From JAODBQ01 sp047602055 (GTDB lineage: Bacteria > Actinomycetota > Acidimicrobiia > Acidimicrobiales > Ilumatobacteraceae), in the NCBI GenBank assembly GCA_047602055.1, contig JASGIG010000001.1, positions 1,488,001-1,552,000 of the forward strand: a stretch of 64,000 bases of DNA. Direction: 5' to 3'. The notes beneath the pieces were generated by a model that saw nothing but the letters and a program-made list of their open reading frames with translations, was not told where the DNA came from and did not search any database. The position numbers and the translations under genes were made by a program. Shown piece by piece: positions 40,735 to 50,684 of this stretch. Each line of letters opens with the position of its first letter. Positions within the stretch are counted from its first letter, which is position 1.

Positions 40735-40738
<4 letters not shown>
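38495..40738 (-). CDS. Xanthine-dehydrogenase-family large subunit (molybdenum-binding)
   Basis: This 747-residue molybdopterin subunit has two MoCo-binding domains. GVGGAFGGREDITLQVHLAL near residue 200 is the family motif, followed by GAMRGFGAVQACFAMESAMD near 290, EVGQGVTSVLAQIA near 430 and KGVGEPPVLSSTPA near 720, which holds the catalytic Glu. It hydroxylates an N-heterocycle or aldehyde. The TTG at 40738 is chosen because it overlaps the small-subunit stop (TTGA) and precedes VRRPDVRSKIDG, the normal N terminus; the open frame continues upstream only as a shadow. No FAD (CoxM-type) subunit gene is adjacent. Confidence 0.85.
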
Positions 40739-41199
<461 letters not shown>

Positions 41200-41202
<3 letters not shown>

Positions 41203-41213
41203 ATGCGCGCATA
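41200..41213. promoter_or_regulatory. Palindromic operator-like site between hydroxylase genes and marR
   Basis: CATATG at 41200-41205 overlaps TATGCGCGCATA at 41202-41213, a perfect 12-base palindrome, in a locally AT-rich stretch. It resembles the site ahead of the Rieske gene (shared CGCATATGA on one strand). It sits in the divergent gap next to a MarR gene, the usual place for a MarR operator. Confidence 0.5.
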
Positions 41214-41273
41214 CTACTATGGATGCGGGCGGCACACAGCTAGCGTCCGGGCCGTGTGTACGGGCCCCCTGGC

Positions 41274-41771
41274 ATGAACCGGTCGCGTGCGACGTTCCCC
41301 CGGGTCTCGGCGTGGGATCGCCCCGGTTTCCTGCTCTGGCACGCGGTGCTGCGCTGGCAGCGTGCCGCTGCGGCGGCCCTGGCTCCGACGGGGCTGACGC
41401 ACACCCAGTTCCGGATGCTCACGAGCATCGTGTGGCTGCAGGAGCACGAGGGCTACGACCCGAGCCAGCGTGACGTCGCCGAGCACATGGGCATCGACAC
41501 GATGGTGACCTCACAGGTGGTCCGCACGCTGGCCCGTGGTGGGTTGGTCGAGCGCCTCGGCGACGAGCGCGACGCCCGCGTCCGCAGGCTGCAGGTGACT
41601 GCCGAGGGCCGTACGCTCGCGTTGCAGGCCATCGACATCATCGAGGCCCTCGACGACGACTTCTTTGGCACCGGCGAGCTGCGCGAGACGTCGATCGTCG
41701 CGCTGCGCGAGTTGGCCGGGCGCAACGATCGCGGCGAGGTCGTCGATCCCCGCTGGCCGCGCGGCGGTTGA
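41274..41771 (+). CDS. MarR family transcriptional regulator
   Basis: This 165-residue winged-helix regulator has THTQFRMLTSIVWLQEHEG, then the recognition region SQRDVAEHMGIDTMVTSQVVRTLARGGLVERLGDERDARVRRLQVT, with the wing motif DERDARV typical of MarR. A C-terminal dimer helix follows. It is divergent from the molybdenum hydroxylase operon and most likely controls it, and perhaps the whole 28.8-38.3 kb operon through the similar CATATG site. The ATG at 41274 is preferred to the GTG at 41256. Confidence 0.85.
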   Translation: MNRSRATFPRVSAWDRPGFLLWHAVLRWQRAAAAALAPTGLTHTQFRMLTSIVWLQEHEGYDPSQRDVAEHMGIDTMVTSQVVRTLARGGLVERLGDERDARVRRLQVTAEGRTLALQAIDIIEALDDDFFGTGELRETSIVALRELAGRNDRGEVVDPRWPRGG

Positions 41772-41815
41772 CGGACCGCTCACCCGTTCGTGAGGGCCGA
41801 CTACCCTCTCGGGTC

Positions 41816-43868
41816 ATGTCGGCACGGTTGATCAACCGCGAGCTGAGTTGGCTGGAGTTCAACCGACGGGTGCTGGCGCTGGCCGCCGAGCCACAGATCC
41901 CCCTGCTGGAACGGATCAAGTTCGCGGCGATCTGCTCGTCGAACCTCGACGAGTTCTTCCAGGTGCGCGTCGCCGCGTTGAAGGACCAGGTGGCCGGCGG
42001 GATCGTCAGGCCGGCGCCGGACGGGTTGACGCCGGCACAGCAGCTCGCCGAGATCGCCGACGCGAACGGGCGCGTTCGTGCCCGAGCAGGAAGCCCTCGT
42101 CCACGACCGGCTGCTGCCGGCCCTCGCCGAGCGGGGCATCCGGGTGTGCTCGTGGGACGAGCTCGGCGTCGACGACCGCAAGTTCCTCGTCGGCATCTAC
42201 GACCAGCGGATCTTCCCGGTGCTGACGCCGCTCGCGGTGGACCCGGCGCACCCGTTCCCGTACATCTCCAACCTCGCCCTGAACCTGGCGGCGATGGTCA
42301 GCGACCCGCACACCGGCGAGCGCCGCTTCGCCCGGGTCAAGGTACCGACGGTGTTCCCGCGCCTGATCGGCCTGCCTGACGGCGAGCGCTTCGTGCCCGT
42401 CGAGCAGGTGATCGCCTCCCAGCTGCACTCGATGTTCGTCGGCATGGTGATCGAGGAGCACGCCGTGTTCCGGGTCACTCGCAACGCCGACCTCACCGTC
42501 GAGGACGAGGACGCCGACGACCTGCTCGCCGCCGTCGAGATGGAGCTGCGCCGGCGCCGCTTCGGCGGGGCGGTGCGCCTCGAGGCGCAGGACACGATGA
42601 GCGACGAGATGCTCGAGCTGCTGATGCGCGAGCTCGAGCTCGACGACGCCGACGTGTCCCGCCACCGCGGGCTGATCGACCTGACCTGCCTGTGGCAGCT
42701 GCACGGCCTGGACCGCCCGGAGCTGAAGGACGAGCCGTGGCCGCCGGTCACCGCCGGGCGCGTCGCCAAGGCGGAGGAGACCGGCCGCAGCTTCTTCTCG
42801 GTCGTGCGCGAGCGGGCGCTGATGGTCCACCACCCGTACGAGAGCTTCGCCAGCAGCGTCGAGCAGTTCATCTCCGAGGCCGCCGACGACCCGCGGGTGC
42901 AGTCGATCAAGATGACGATGTACCGCGCCGGCGGCGACAGCCCGATCGCCCGCAGCCTGATGCGCGCCGCCGAGCGTGGTGTGCCGTGCGCGGTGCTCGT
43001 CGAGCTGAAGGCCCGCTTCGACGAGGCGACGAACGTCAGCTGGGCGAAGGCGCTGGAGCGTGCCGGCGTCCACGTCGTCTACGGCGTCGTCGGTCTGAAG
43101 ACCCACGCCAAGTGCGTGCTCGTCGTGCGCAACGACGACGACGGGCTGCGCCGCTACTGCCACATCGGCACGGGCAACTACAACTCGAAGACGGCGCGGC
43201 TGTACGAGGACCTCGGGTTCATCACCTGCGACCCGGCGATCGGCGCCGACGTCACCCAGCTGTTCAACCACCTCACCGGCTACAGCCGGGCACACACCTA
43301 CCAGTCGCTGCTCGTCGCCCCGCGGGACATGCGCAACCAGCTGCTCGATCTGGTCGAGCACGAGTCGACGTTCGGGCCCGACGGCCACATCTTCATCAAG
43401 CTCAACTCGCTCGCCGACCCCGACATGGTCGAGGCGCTGTACCGCGCCAGCCAGGCTGGTACGCGCGTCGACCTGCTGATCCGCGGCATCTGCGTGCTGC
43501 GCCCGGGGGTGCCGGGGATGAGCGAGACGATCAGGGTCCGCTCGATCCTCGGGCGCTACCTGGAGCACTCGCGGGTGATGCGCTTCGCCCACGGTGACGG
43601 CACCGACCCGCTCTTCCTGATCGGCAGCGCCGACTGGATGCCGCGCAACCTCGACCGCCGAGTCGAGGTGCTCGTCCCGGTGCTGCACCCCAAGCACCAG
43701 CGCTGGCTGGAGCAGGTCTTCCACTTCGCGCTCGCCGACGACGTCGTCCGCTGGGAGCTGGACGCCGACGGCGACTGGCACCGCCACGGCCCGTCACAGT
43801 TCGTCCTCGGCGACAGCCAGGAGCGCCTCTACCGCTTCGTCTCCGAACAGCAGCTCGGCCGCAGCTGA
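41816..43868 (+). CDS. ppk1: Polyphosphate kinase 1, one frameshift
   Basis: Read across one break this is a 683-residue polyphosphate kinase, making polyphosphate from ATP. The N-terminal INRELSWLEFNRRVL and ICSSNLDEFFQVRV are classic. The break lies at about 42068-42070, where GGG should probably be GG; removal restores ANGAFVPEQEALVHDRLLP. The HKD-type active-site parts KTHAKCVLVVRND (phospho-His) and HIGTGNYNSKTARLYEDLG are intact, as are DWMPRNLDRRVEVLVPV and the C-terminal helix. A single extra base in a run suggests a sequencing error. It directly precedes the pst operon, as in other actinobacteria. Confidence 0.88.
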
Positions 43869-43894
43869 CGTCTTCGCCCCGAGTTCGGGGCGCG

Positions 43895-43916
43895 TTCACC
43901 TCGTGTTCACCGGGGC
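43895..43916 (+). promoter_or_regulatory. PHO box ahead of pstS
   Basis: Two direct 11-base units, GTTCACCTCGT and GTTCACCGGGG, follow each other without a gap. This is the layout of actinobacterial PHO boxes bound by PhoP/RegX3-type response regulators. It lies about 75 bases before the pstS start, and the regX3-like gene sits at the end of the same locus. Confidence 0.75.
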
Positions 43917-43991
43917 TCGGATTCGGCGTCACATCGGGTTCGTACCTTCGCCGTCGTCAACCCCCTGACGAACGACGAGGAGACCTCGAAC

Positions 43992-45173
43992 GTGAACAAG
44001 CGAACCACGCGCCTGGCCATCGGTGGCCTGTTGGCGATGACGCTGCTGGCCGCAGCGTGCGGCAGCGACAGCAAGGACGAAGCGACGACGACCGCCGCCG
44101 CGGCGACGACCGCCGGCGAGGCCACCACCGCCGGTGCGGCGACGACGACCGAGGGCAAGGCCACCACGACGGCCGGCAACGCGACCACGACGGCCGGCGG
44201 CGGCAGCGAGAGCACGACTGCACCGGACAAGGTCGAGGGCACGCTGCAGGGCAGCGGCTCGACGTTCCAGCTGGCCTTCCAGCAGGAGGCGATCGACGCC
44301 TTCCAGAAGGCCAACAAGGGCGTCACCATCACCTACGGCGGCGGCGGTTCCGGCAAGGGCCGCACCGATCTCAAGGACGGGACGGTCGACTTCGCCGGCT
44401 CCGACTCGGCGTTCCCCGACGCCGACAAGCCGGCCGATCAGGTCCTGTACTTCCCGATCCTGCTCGGGCCGATCACGGTCAGCTACAACCTCGACGGCGT
44501 CGAGGACCTGCAGCTGTCGCCGGACACGATCGCCAAGATCTTCCAGCGCCAGATCACCAAGTGGGACGACGCGGCGATCGCCGCCGACAACCCGGGTGTG
44601 ACGCTGCCGTCGACCGACATCTCGGTCGCCCACCGCAGCGACGGCTCGGGCACCACGCAGAACTTCACCACCTGGCTGCAGAAGGCCGCGCCGTCGACGT
44701 GGACGCTGGCGCCGGGCTCGACCGTCGAGTGGCCGGCGGACACCCTGGCCGGCAACGGCAACGCCGGCGTCGCCCAGATCATCAAGGACACGAAGGGCGC
44801 GATCGGCTACATCGACCTGTCCGACGCGGTGGCCTCCGGCCTGTCCTTCGCCAAGGTCGAGAACCAGTCCGGCGAGTTCGTCGAGCCGACCGCCGAGGCC
44901 GCCTCGGCCGCCGGTGACGGCGTCGAGGTGCCGGACGACCTGGTGTTCAGTGCCCTCAACTCGACGGCCGCCGAGGCCTACCCGATCACCTACCAGAGCT
45001 GGGTGATCGTGTTCGCCAAGCAGAAGGACGCAGCCCATGCTGCGCTCGTCAAGGCGTACCTGAAGTACCTGCTGACCGATGGCCAGGACCTGCTCGGCGA
45101 CCTCGACTACGCGCCGCTGCCAGCGTCGATCCAGACCAAGGCCGTCGCCCAGTTGGACCAGATCACCTCCTGA
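43992..45173 (+). CDS. pstS: Phosphate ABC transporter substrate-binding lipoprotein
   Basis: This 393-residue lipoprotein has the lipobox LAAAC (Cys23), a long Thr/Ala/Gly linker and a PstS fold. GSGSTFQLAFQQEAIDAFQ near residue 87, DFAGSDSAFPD near 134, AHRSDGSGTTQNFTTWL near 214 and GAIGYIDLSDA near 270 form the phosphate pocket. It captures phosphate outside the membrane for PstCAB. It is preceded by a PHO box. The start is a GTG at 43992 behind GGAG. Confidence 0.92.
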   Translation: MNKRTTRLAIGGLLAMTLLAAACGSDSKDEATTTAAAATTAGEATTAGAATTTEGKATTTAGNATTTAGGGSESTTAPDKVEGTLQGSGSTFQLAFQQEAIDAFQKANKGVTITYGGGGSGKGRTDLKDGTVDFAGSDSAFPDADKPADQVLYFPILLGPITVSYNLDGVEDLQLSPDTIAKIFQRQITKWDDAAIAADNPGVTLPSTDISVAHRSDGSGTTQNFTTWLQKAAPSTWTLAPGSTVEWPADTLAGNGNAGVAQIIKDTKGAIGYIDLSDAVASGLSFAKVENQSGEFVEPTAEAASAAGDGVEVPDDLVFSALNSTAAEAYPITYQSWVIVFAKQKDAAHAALVKAYLKYLLTDGQDLLGDLDYAPLPASIQTKAVAQLDQITS

Positions 45174-45184
45174 CGCAATGACTG

Positions 45185-45270
45185 TCATCGCTCGGAGGCT
45201 GCGCCCCCGCACCCCATCGTCGCCCGGCTCCCTGGTGGTCGCTCGGTCGACCGGTCACGGGGCGAAGCTC
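45185..45270 (-). repeat. Repeat, family C, copy 2 (inverted)
   Basis: This is the reverse-strand match of 27020-27107. It lies between pstS and pstC in inverted orientation and forms a possible stem by CGACCGAGCGACC-type sequence. If the pstC start is at 45178 it would be translated; a start at 45301 avoids this. Confidence 0.65.
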
Positions 45271-45300
45271 GTGACCGCAGCTCTCGCTCGATCGAGCACG

Positions 45301-46251
45301 GTGACGCGATCGCTGGACCTGCGCGGCGGGCGCAGGTTCGGCGATGCCGCGTTCAGGTGGCTGGTGCTCCTCGCCGGGCTGTCCGTCCTGGCGATCCTGA
45401 TCCTCATCGCCTGGTCGACCACCGACGAGGCCTGGCCGATCTTCTCTCACCGTGCCGGTGAGTTCTTCGGGACCACCCGCTGGGCGCCGAGCAGCGACAA
45501 GTTCGGCGCGCTGGCGTTCGTGTTCGGCACGCTGGTGACGTCGGCGATCGCCGTCGTCTTCGCCGTCCCGCTGAGCATCGGCATCGCCCTGTTCATCACC
45601 GAGGTCGCCCCGGCCTGGTTGCGCAAGGGGGTCATCTCGGTGCTCGACCTGCTCGCCGTGGTGCCGTCGGTGGTGTTCGGCCTGTGGGGCATCCTCGTGC
45701 TCGCCGACCCGATCAACGACGTCTACACCAGGCTCAGCGGCTGGCTGTCCAGGGTCCCGGTGATCGGAGCGCTGTTCGAGCCGCCGACGAGCGGCCGCTC
45801 GTTCTTCACGGCCGGCATCATCCTGGCGATCATGATCGTGCCGATCATCACCTCGCTGACCCGGGAGGTGTTCAGCACGACGCCGGTCCTGGAGAAGGAG
45901 GCGGCGTTGGCCCTCGGGGCGACGCGCTGGGAGATGATCCGCGCCGCGGTGTTCGCCCACAGCAAGGGCGGGATGGTGGGCGCGGTGACGCTCGGCCTCG
46001 GCCGGGCGATGGGCGAGACGATCGCCGCCGCGCTGGTGATCGGCTCCAGCCCGCAGATCTCGGCGAAGCTGTTCGGGCCGGGCTACTCGATGCCGGCGGT
46101 GATCGCCAACGAGTTCGGCGAGAGCTCGGACCTGTGGCGGGCTGCGCTCGTGGGCCTCGGGGTGACGCTGTTCGTCATCACCATCCTGATCAACCTCGCG
46201 GCACGGGGGCTGGTCAACCGCTCGATCAAGAAGTCCCGAGGTGCAGCATGA
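45301..46251 (+). CDS. pstC: Phosphate ABC transporter permease PstC
   Basis: This 316-residue inner-membrane permease has six helices. FGTLVTSAIAVVFAVPLSIGIALFITE near residue 78, LDLLAVVPSVVFGLWGI near 113 and EKEAALALGATRWEMIRAAVF near 200 (the EAA loop) are standard. A GTG at 45301 is chosen over the ATG at 45178 because the intervening sequence is a repeat found elsewhere. It is joined to pstA by ATGA. Confidence 0.9.
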   Translation: MTRSLDLRGGRRFGDAAFRWLVLLAGLSVLAILILIAWSTTDEAWPIFSHRAGEFFGTTRWAPSSDKFGALAFVFGTLVTSAIAVVFAVPLSIGIALFITEVAPAWLRKGVISVLDLLAVVPSVVFGLWGILVLADPINDVYTRLSGWLSRVPVIGALFEPPTSGRSFFTAGIILAIMIVPIITSLTREVFSTTPVLEKEAALALGATRWEMIRAAVFAHSKGGMVGAVTLGLGRAMGETIAAALVIGSSPQISAKLFGPGYSMPAVIANEFGESSDLWRAALVGLGVTLFVITILINLAARGLVNRSIKKSRGAA

Positions 46252-47128
46252 GCATCTCGGCGATCGACCTCTCCCCGAAGCGCTCCGGGCGCAGCGTCCG
46301 CAACGGCATCGCCACCGTCCTGATGGGCCTGGCCGTCGTCGCCGTGATGGTGCCGCTGGTGTTCGTGCTCGTCACCGTCGTCGCCAAGGGCGCGTCGGTG
46401 ATGTCGTGGAGCTTCCTCACCGAGGACATCCCGCCGGTGCGCCGCCTCGGCCCCGGCATGGGTCCGGCGATCGTCGGCACCATCGTCACGACCGGGACGG
46501 CGACGCTGCTGGCCGTGCCGCTCGGGATCATGGCGGCGATCTACCTCAACGAGTACGGCACCACCGGGCGGCTGCCGAAGCTGCTGCGGTTCCTGGCCGA
46601 CGTGATGACCGGCGTGCCGTCGATCATCATGGGCCTGTTCGTCTCGGCGATCTGGGTGGTCCGCTTCGGCACCGACGGCGTCACCGGCTTCGCCGGCGCA
46701 CTGGCGCTCGGCTGCCTGATGCTGCCGATCGTCATCCGCTCCACCGAGGAGATGCTGCGCCTCGTCCCCGGGCACCTGCGCGAGGCCAGCTTCGCCCTCG
46801 GCGGCGGCAAGGCCCGCACGATCCTCACGGTCGTGCTGCCGCCGGCGCTGCCGGGGATCCTCAGCGGCGTGCTGCTCGCCGTGGCTCGTGCCGCCGGCGA
46901 GACCGCCCCGCTGCTGTTCACGATCGGCGCGGCGACGACGACGAACTGGAACCCGTTCAGCGGGCCCAACACCGCGCTGTCCGCGCAGATCTTCACCAAC
47001 GCCCAACAGCCGTATCCCGGCGCCCAGGAACGGGCGTGGGGCGCGGCGCTCACGCTCATCGCCCTGGCGTTCGTGCTGATGGTCGCATCGCGCGCCGTTG
47101 CTGCGTTCTTCGCCCGCCGAGGGACGCG

Positions 47129-47132
<4 letters not shown>
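46248..47132 (+). CDS. pstA: Phosphate ABC transporter permease PstA
   Basis: This 294-residue partner permease has GTIVTTGTATLLAVPLGIMAAIYLNEYG near residue 72, FLADVMTGVPSIIMGLFV near 115 and LREASFALGGGKARTILTVVLP near 180 (EAA loop). It overlaps both neighbours by ATGA junctions, giving tight coupling of pstC, pstA and pstB. Confidence 0.92.
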
Positions 47133-48024
<892 letters not shown>

Positions 48025-48025
<1 letters not shown>

Positions 48026-48747
48026 TGACGGAGGAGTTGCGCAAGGGCTTCCACCAGCAGCTCGAAGCGGCGCGCGACGAGCTGACCCACCTCGCCGCGA
48101 CCGTCACCGAGCTGATCCCGCGGGCGACCGCGATCCTGCTCGACGGCGACCTCGAGGGCGCCGACTACCTGATCCGCGGCGACGACGAGATCGACGCCCG
48201 CTCGATCGAGCTCGAAGAGCAGTGCTACCGCATGATCGCCCTGCAGGCGCCGGTGGCCACCGACCTGCGCCAGGTGATGTCGCTGGTGCGGATGGTCGCC
48301 GAGATCGAGCGCTCCGCCGACCTCTGCGCCAACATCTGCAAGGCGACTCGGCGGATCTGGGGACACGACCTCGACCCGAAGCTGCGCGGGATCATCTCGT
48401 CGATGGGCCAGCAGGCTCGCCAGCTGTACACCGCGGCGATCGACGCGTTCACCGCCAACGACCTGGCCAAGGCGTCGGCGATCGACGACATGGACTCGTA
48501 CCTCGACAGCCTGCAGAAGCAGTTCGTCCAAGCGATCTTCGAGAGCCATGCCGCCGGGCGGATCGACCTGCAGGTCGCCGTGCAGCTGGCGATGGTGGCC
48601 CGCTTCTACGAACGCATCGGGGACCACGCGGTGACGATCGGCCAGCGCGTGCAGTTCATCATCACGGGATGGTTGCCGGAGAACAAGGGTGCGGAGCGCT
48701 ACCGCCAGCGCAGCGACGACACCGCCGAGGTGGCGCTGGAGCGATGA
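48025..48747 (+). CDS. phoU: Phosphate signalling regulator PhoU
   Basis: This 240-residue two-repeat helical protein is of the PhoU type. The metal-binding ExxxD-type motifs are seen in RMVAEIERSADLCANICKATRRIW near residue 90 and AMVARFYERIGDHAVTIGQRVQFI near 190. It relays phosphate transport status from PstB to the sensor kinase. Its ATG overlaps the pstB stop (TGATG). The sensor kinase follows directly. Confidence 0.92.
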
Positions 48748-48748
48748 G

Positions 48749-49945
48749 GTGACGCGTCTTGGCCGCCGGCGTCGCACCGCCGAGCTGGTCCAGCTCGAGC
48801 GCGATCGTGCCGCTCGTGACCGAGACGTCGCCGAGGCCGAGCGACACCGGCTGCGCACCGCGCTCGACGCGCTGGCGACGGGCGTGGTGCTCGCCGACCG
48901 CGACGGCGTGCTGCAGGTCCGCAACCTGGCGGCCGGCGCGTTCACCGGGCACGAGGCCCTGCTGCTGAAGTCGGCCGTCGACGCGCTGCTGCGCGACGCG
49001 TCCGACGGCCACGCCGGCACCCGCACGGTCGAGTTCGCCGGGCCGCCGAGGCGCGTCCTGCTCGTCCACGCCGAGCCGCTCGCCGAGGGCTTCGCGCTCG
49101 CCACGATCGACGACGTCAGCGAGCGGGCGCGGCTCGACGCGGTGCGCACCGACTTCGTCGCCAACATCAGCCACGAGCTGAAGACGCCCGTCGGTGCGCT
49201 CGCCGTGCTCGCCGAGGCGGCGGCCGACAGCGACGATCCCGAGGTCGTGCGGCGCCTGACGACGCGCATGGTCGAGGAGGCGCACCGTGCGGCGCGCACG
49301 ATCGACGACCTGTTGGAGCTGTCGCGCATCGAGCTCGGCGGCACGGCGTTGCGCGGCGTCGTCGACGTCCACGAGGTGGTGCTCGACGCCATCGAGCGGA
49401 CGGCCGCGGTGGCGTCACAGCGCGACGTGCGCGTCGTGTGCGGCTCGCCGGAGACGCACGTCAAGGCGATGGGCGACGCCCGCCAGCTGGTGTCGGCGCT
49501 GGCCAACCTGATCGACAACGCCGTGAAGTTCGGTGACCACGGCGGTGAGGTGGTCGTGCGTGCCGCCGAGCACGGCGGGTGGGTCGACCTGGCCGTCGAG
49601 GACCGCGGCGTCGGGATCCCGGCGCGCGACCTCGACCGGGTGTTCGAGCGGTTCTACCGGGTGGATCAGGCGCGCAGCCGCGAGACCGGTGGCACCGGTC
49701 TCGGCCTGGCGATCGTGCGCCACGTGGCCACCAACCACGGCGGTGACGTCGTCGTGCAGTCCGAAGAGGGCGTCGGTTCGACGTTCACGTTGCGTGTGCC
49801 CGCGTCCGCCCAGCCGTCAGCGAGCGAAGCGAGCGGACCGCTTGGGTCCGTAGGAGGCTCCTACCGGGCGGACCCGGCGGCGCGACCGCCAGGGAGCCCG
49901 CCGGACCAGTCGGCCGTCAGGCCGACCGATGAGAGAGGAGCATGA
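48749..49945 (+). CDS. senX3: SenX3/PhoR-like sensor histidine kinase without membrane segments
   Basis: This 398-residue kinase starts with a charged coiled segment, then a PAS-like domain (LRTALDALATGVVLADRDGVLQVRNLAA). The H-box DFVANISHELKTPVGAL near residue 139, N-box NLIDNAVKFG, G1 VEDRGVGIP and G2 GGTGLGLAIV follow. Unlike SenX3 and PhoR it has no recognisable membrane helix, so it may sense through PhoU inside the cell. The last 35 or so residues are Gly/Pro/Ser-rich and encoded by a dispersed repeat. GTG 48749 follows phoU by one base. The stop overlaps the regulator start (ATGA). Confidence 0.82.
   Translation: MTRLGRRRRTAELVQLERDRAARDRDVAEAERHRLRTALDALATGVVLADRDGVLQVRNLAAGAFTGHEALLLKSAVDALLRDASDGHAGTRTVEFAGPPRRVLLVHAEPLAEGFALATIDDVSERARLDAVRTDFVANISHELKTPVGALAVLAEAAADSDDPEVVRRLTTRMVEEAHRAARTIDDLLELSRIELGGTALRGVVDVHEVVLDAIERTAAVASQRDVRVVCGSPETHVKAMGDARQLVSALANLIDNAVKFGDHGGEVVVRAAEHGGWVDLAVEDRGVGIPARDLDRVFERFYRVDQARSRETGGTGLGLAIVRHVATNHGGDVVVQSEEGVGSTFTLRVPASAQPSASEASGPLGSVGGSYRADPAARPPGSPPDQSAVRPTDERGA
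49841..49930 (+). repeat. Dispersed about 90-base repeat, family G, copy 1
   Basis: CTTGGGTCCGT, GGAGGCTC, GGCGGCGCGACCG and AGGGAGCCCGCCGG recur at 54029-54118. This copy lies in frame inside the 3' end of the kinase gene and encodes its atypical tail. It shares GCGACCGCCAGGGAGCC with family C. Confidence 0.75.
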
Positions 49946-50643
49946 TGGAGCAGCCGATGGTGCTGATCGTCGAGGACGAGAGCAGCTTCGTCGAGGCGTT
50001 GACGGTCGGGCTCGGGCGCGAGGGCTTCCGAGTCGCCGTTGCCATCGACGGCGCCGAGGCGCTCGACCAGTTCGACGCGGTGCGCCCGGACCTCGTCCTG
50101 CTCGACGTGATGCTGCCGAAGATCAGCGGCGTCGACGTCTGCCGCCAGCTGCGCAAGCGGAGCCAGGTGCCGATCATCATGGTGACCGCCAAGGGCGCCG
50201 AGATCGACACCGTCGTCGGCCTCGAGGTCGGCGCCGACGACTACGTCACCAAGCCGTACCGGATCCGCGAGCTGGTGGCACGCATGCGGGCGGTGATGCG
50301 GCGCACGTCGCCAGACGCCGCCGGCGAGCTGACGGCCGGGTCGATCGTCGTCGGCGATGTCGCCCTCGACCCCGAGGAGCACCGCGTGACGGTCGCCGGC
50401 GAGGCGGTCGCCCTGCCGCTCAAGGAGTTCGAGCTGCTCCACCTGCTGCTGGCCAACGCCGGCCGGGTGCTGCCGCGCGAGACCCTGATCGACCGGGTGT
50501 GGGGCAGCGACTACGTCGGCGACACCAAGACCCTCGACGTGCACGTCAAGCGCCTGCGCGCCAAGCTCGAGCCCGACCCGGCCAACCCCGAACGGATCGT
50601 CACCATCCGCGGCCTCGGCTACAAGTACGAACGACCGCGCTAG
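49942..50643 (+). CDS. regX3: Response regulator RegX3/PhoP-like
   Basis: This 233-residue OmpR-type regulator has the receiver acidic pair ED at 11-12, phospho-acceptor Asp55 in LVLLDVMLP and Lys in DDYVTKPY near 104. The winged helix carries LKEFELLHLLLANAGRVLPRE, DYVGDTKTLDVHVKRLRAKLE and RGLGYKYE. It should bind the PHO box ahead of pstS. The ATG at 49942 has a GAGAGGAG ribosome site and overlaps the kinase stop. Confidence 0.9.
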   Translation: MMEQPMVLIVEDESSFVEALTVGLGREGFRVAVAIDGAEALDQFDAVRPDLVLLDVMLPKISGVDVCRQLRKRSQVPIIMVTAKGAEIDTVVGLEVGADDYVTKPYRIRELVARMRAVMRRTSPDAAGELTAGSIVVGDVALDPEEHRVTVAGEAVALPLKEFELLHLLLANAGRVLPRETLIDRVWGSDYVGDTKTLDVHVKRLRAKLEPDPANPERIVTIRGLGYKYERPR

Positions 50644-50684
50644 ATCCCCGGAACCGCCTCGCCGGGGGAACCTACGATGCGCAG

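Noticed and set aside
45178..45300. ATG start for pstC
   Set aside because: The extra 41 codons are a dispersed repeat, not PstC sequence; GTG 45301 fits the family.
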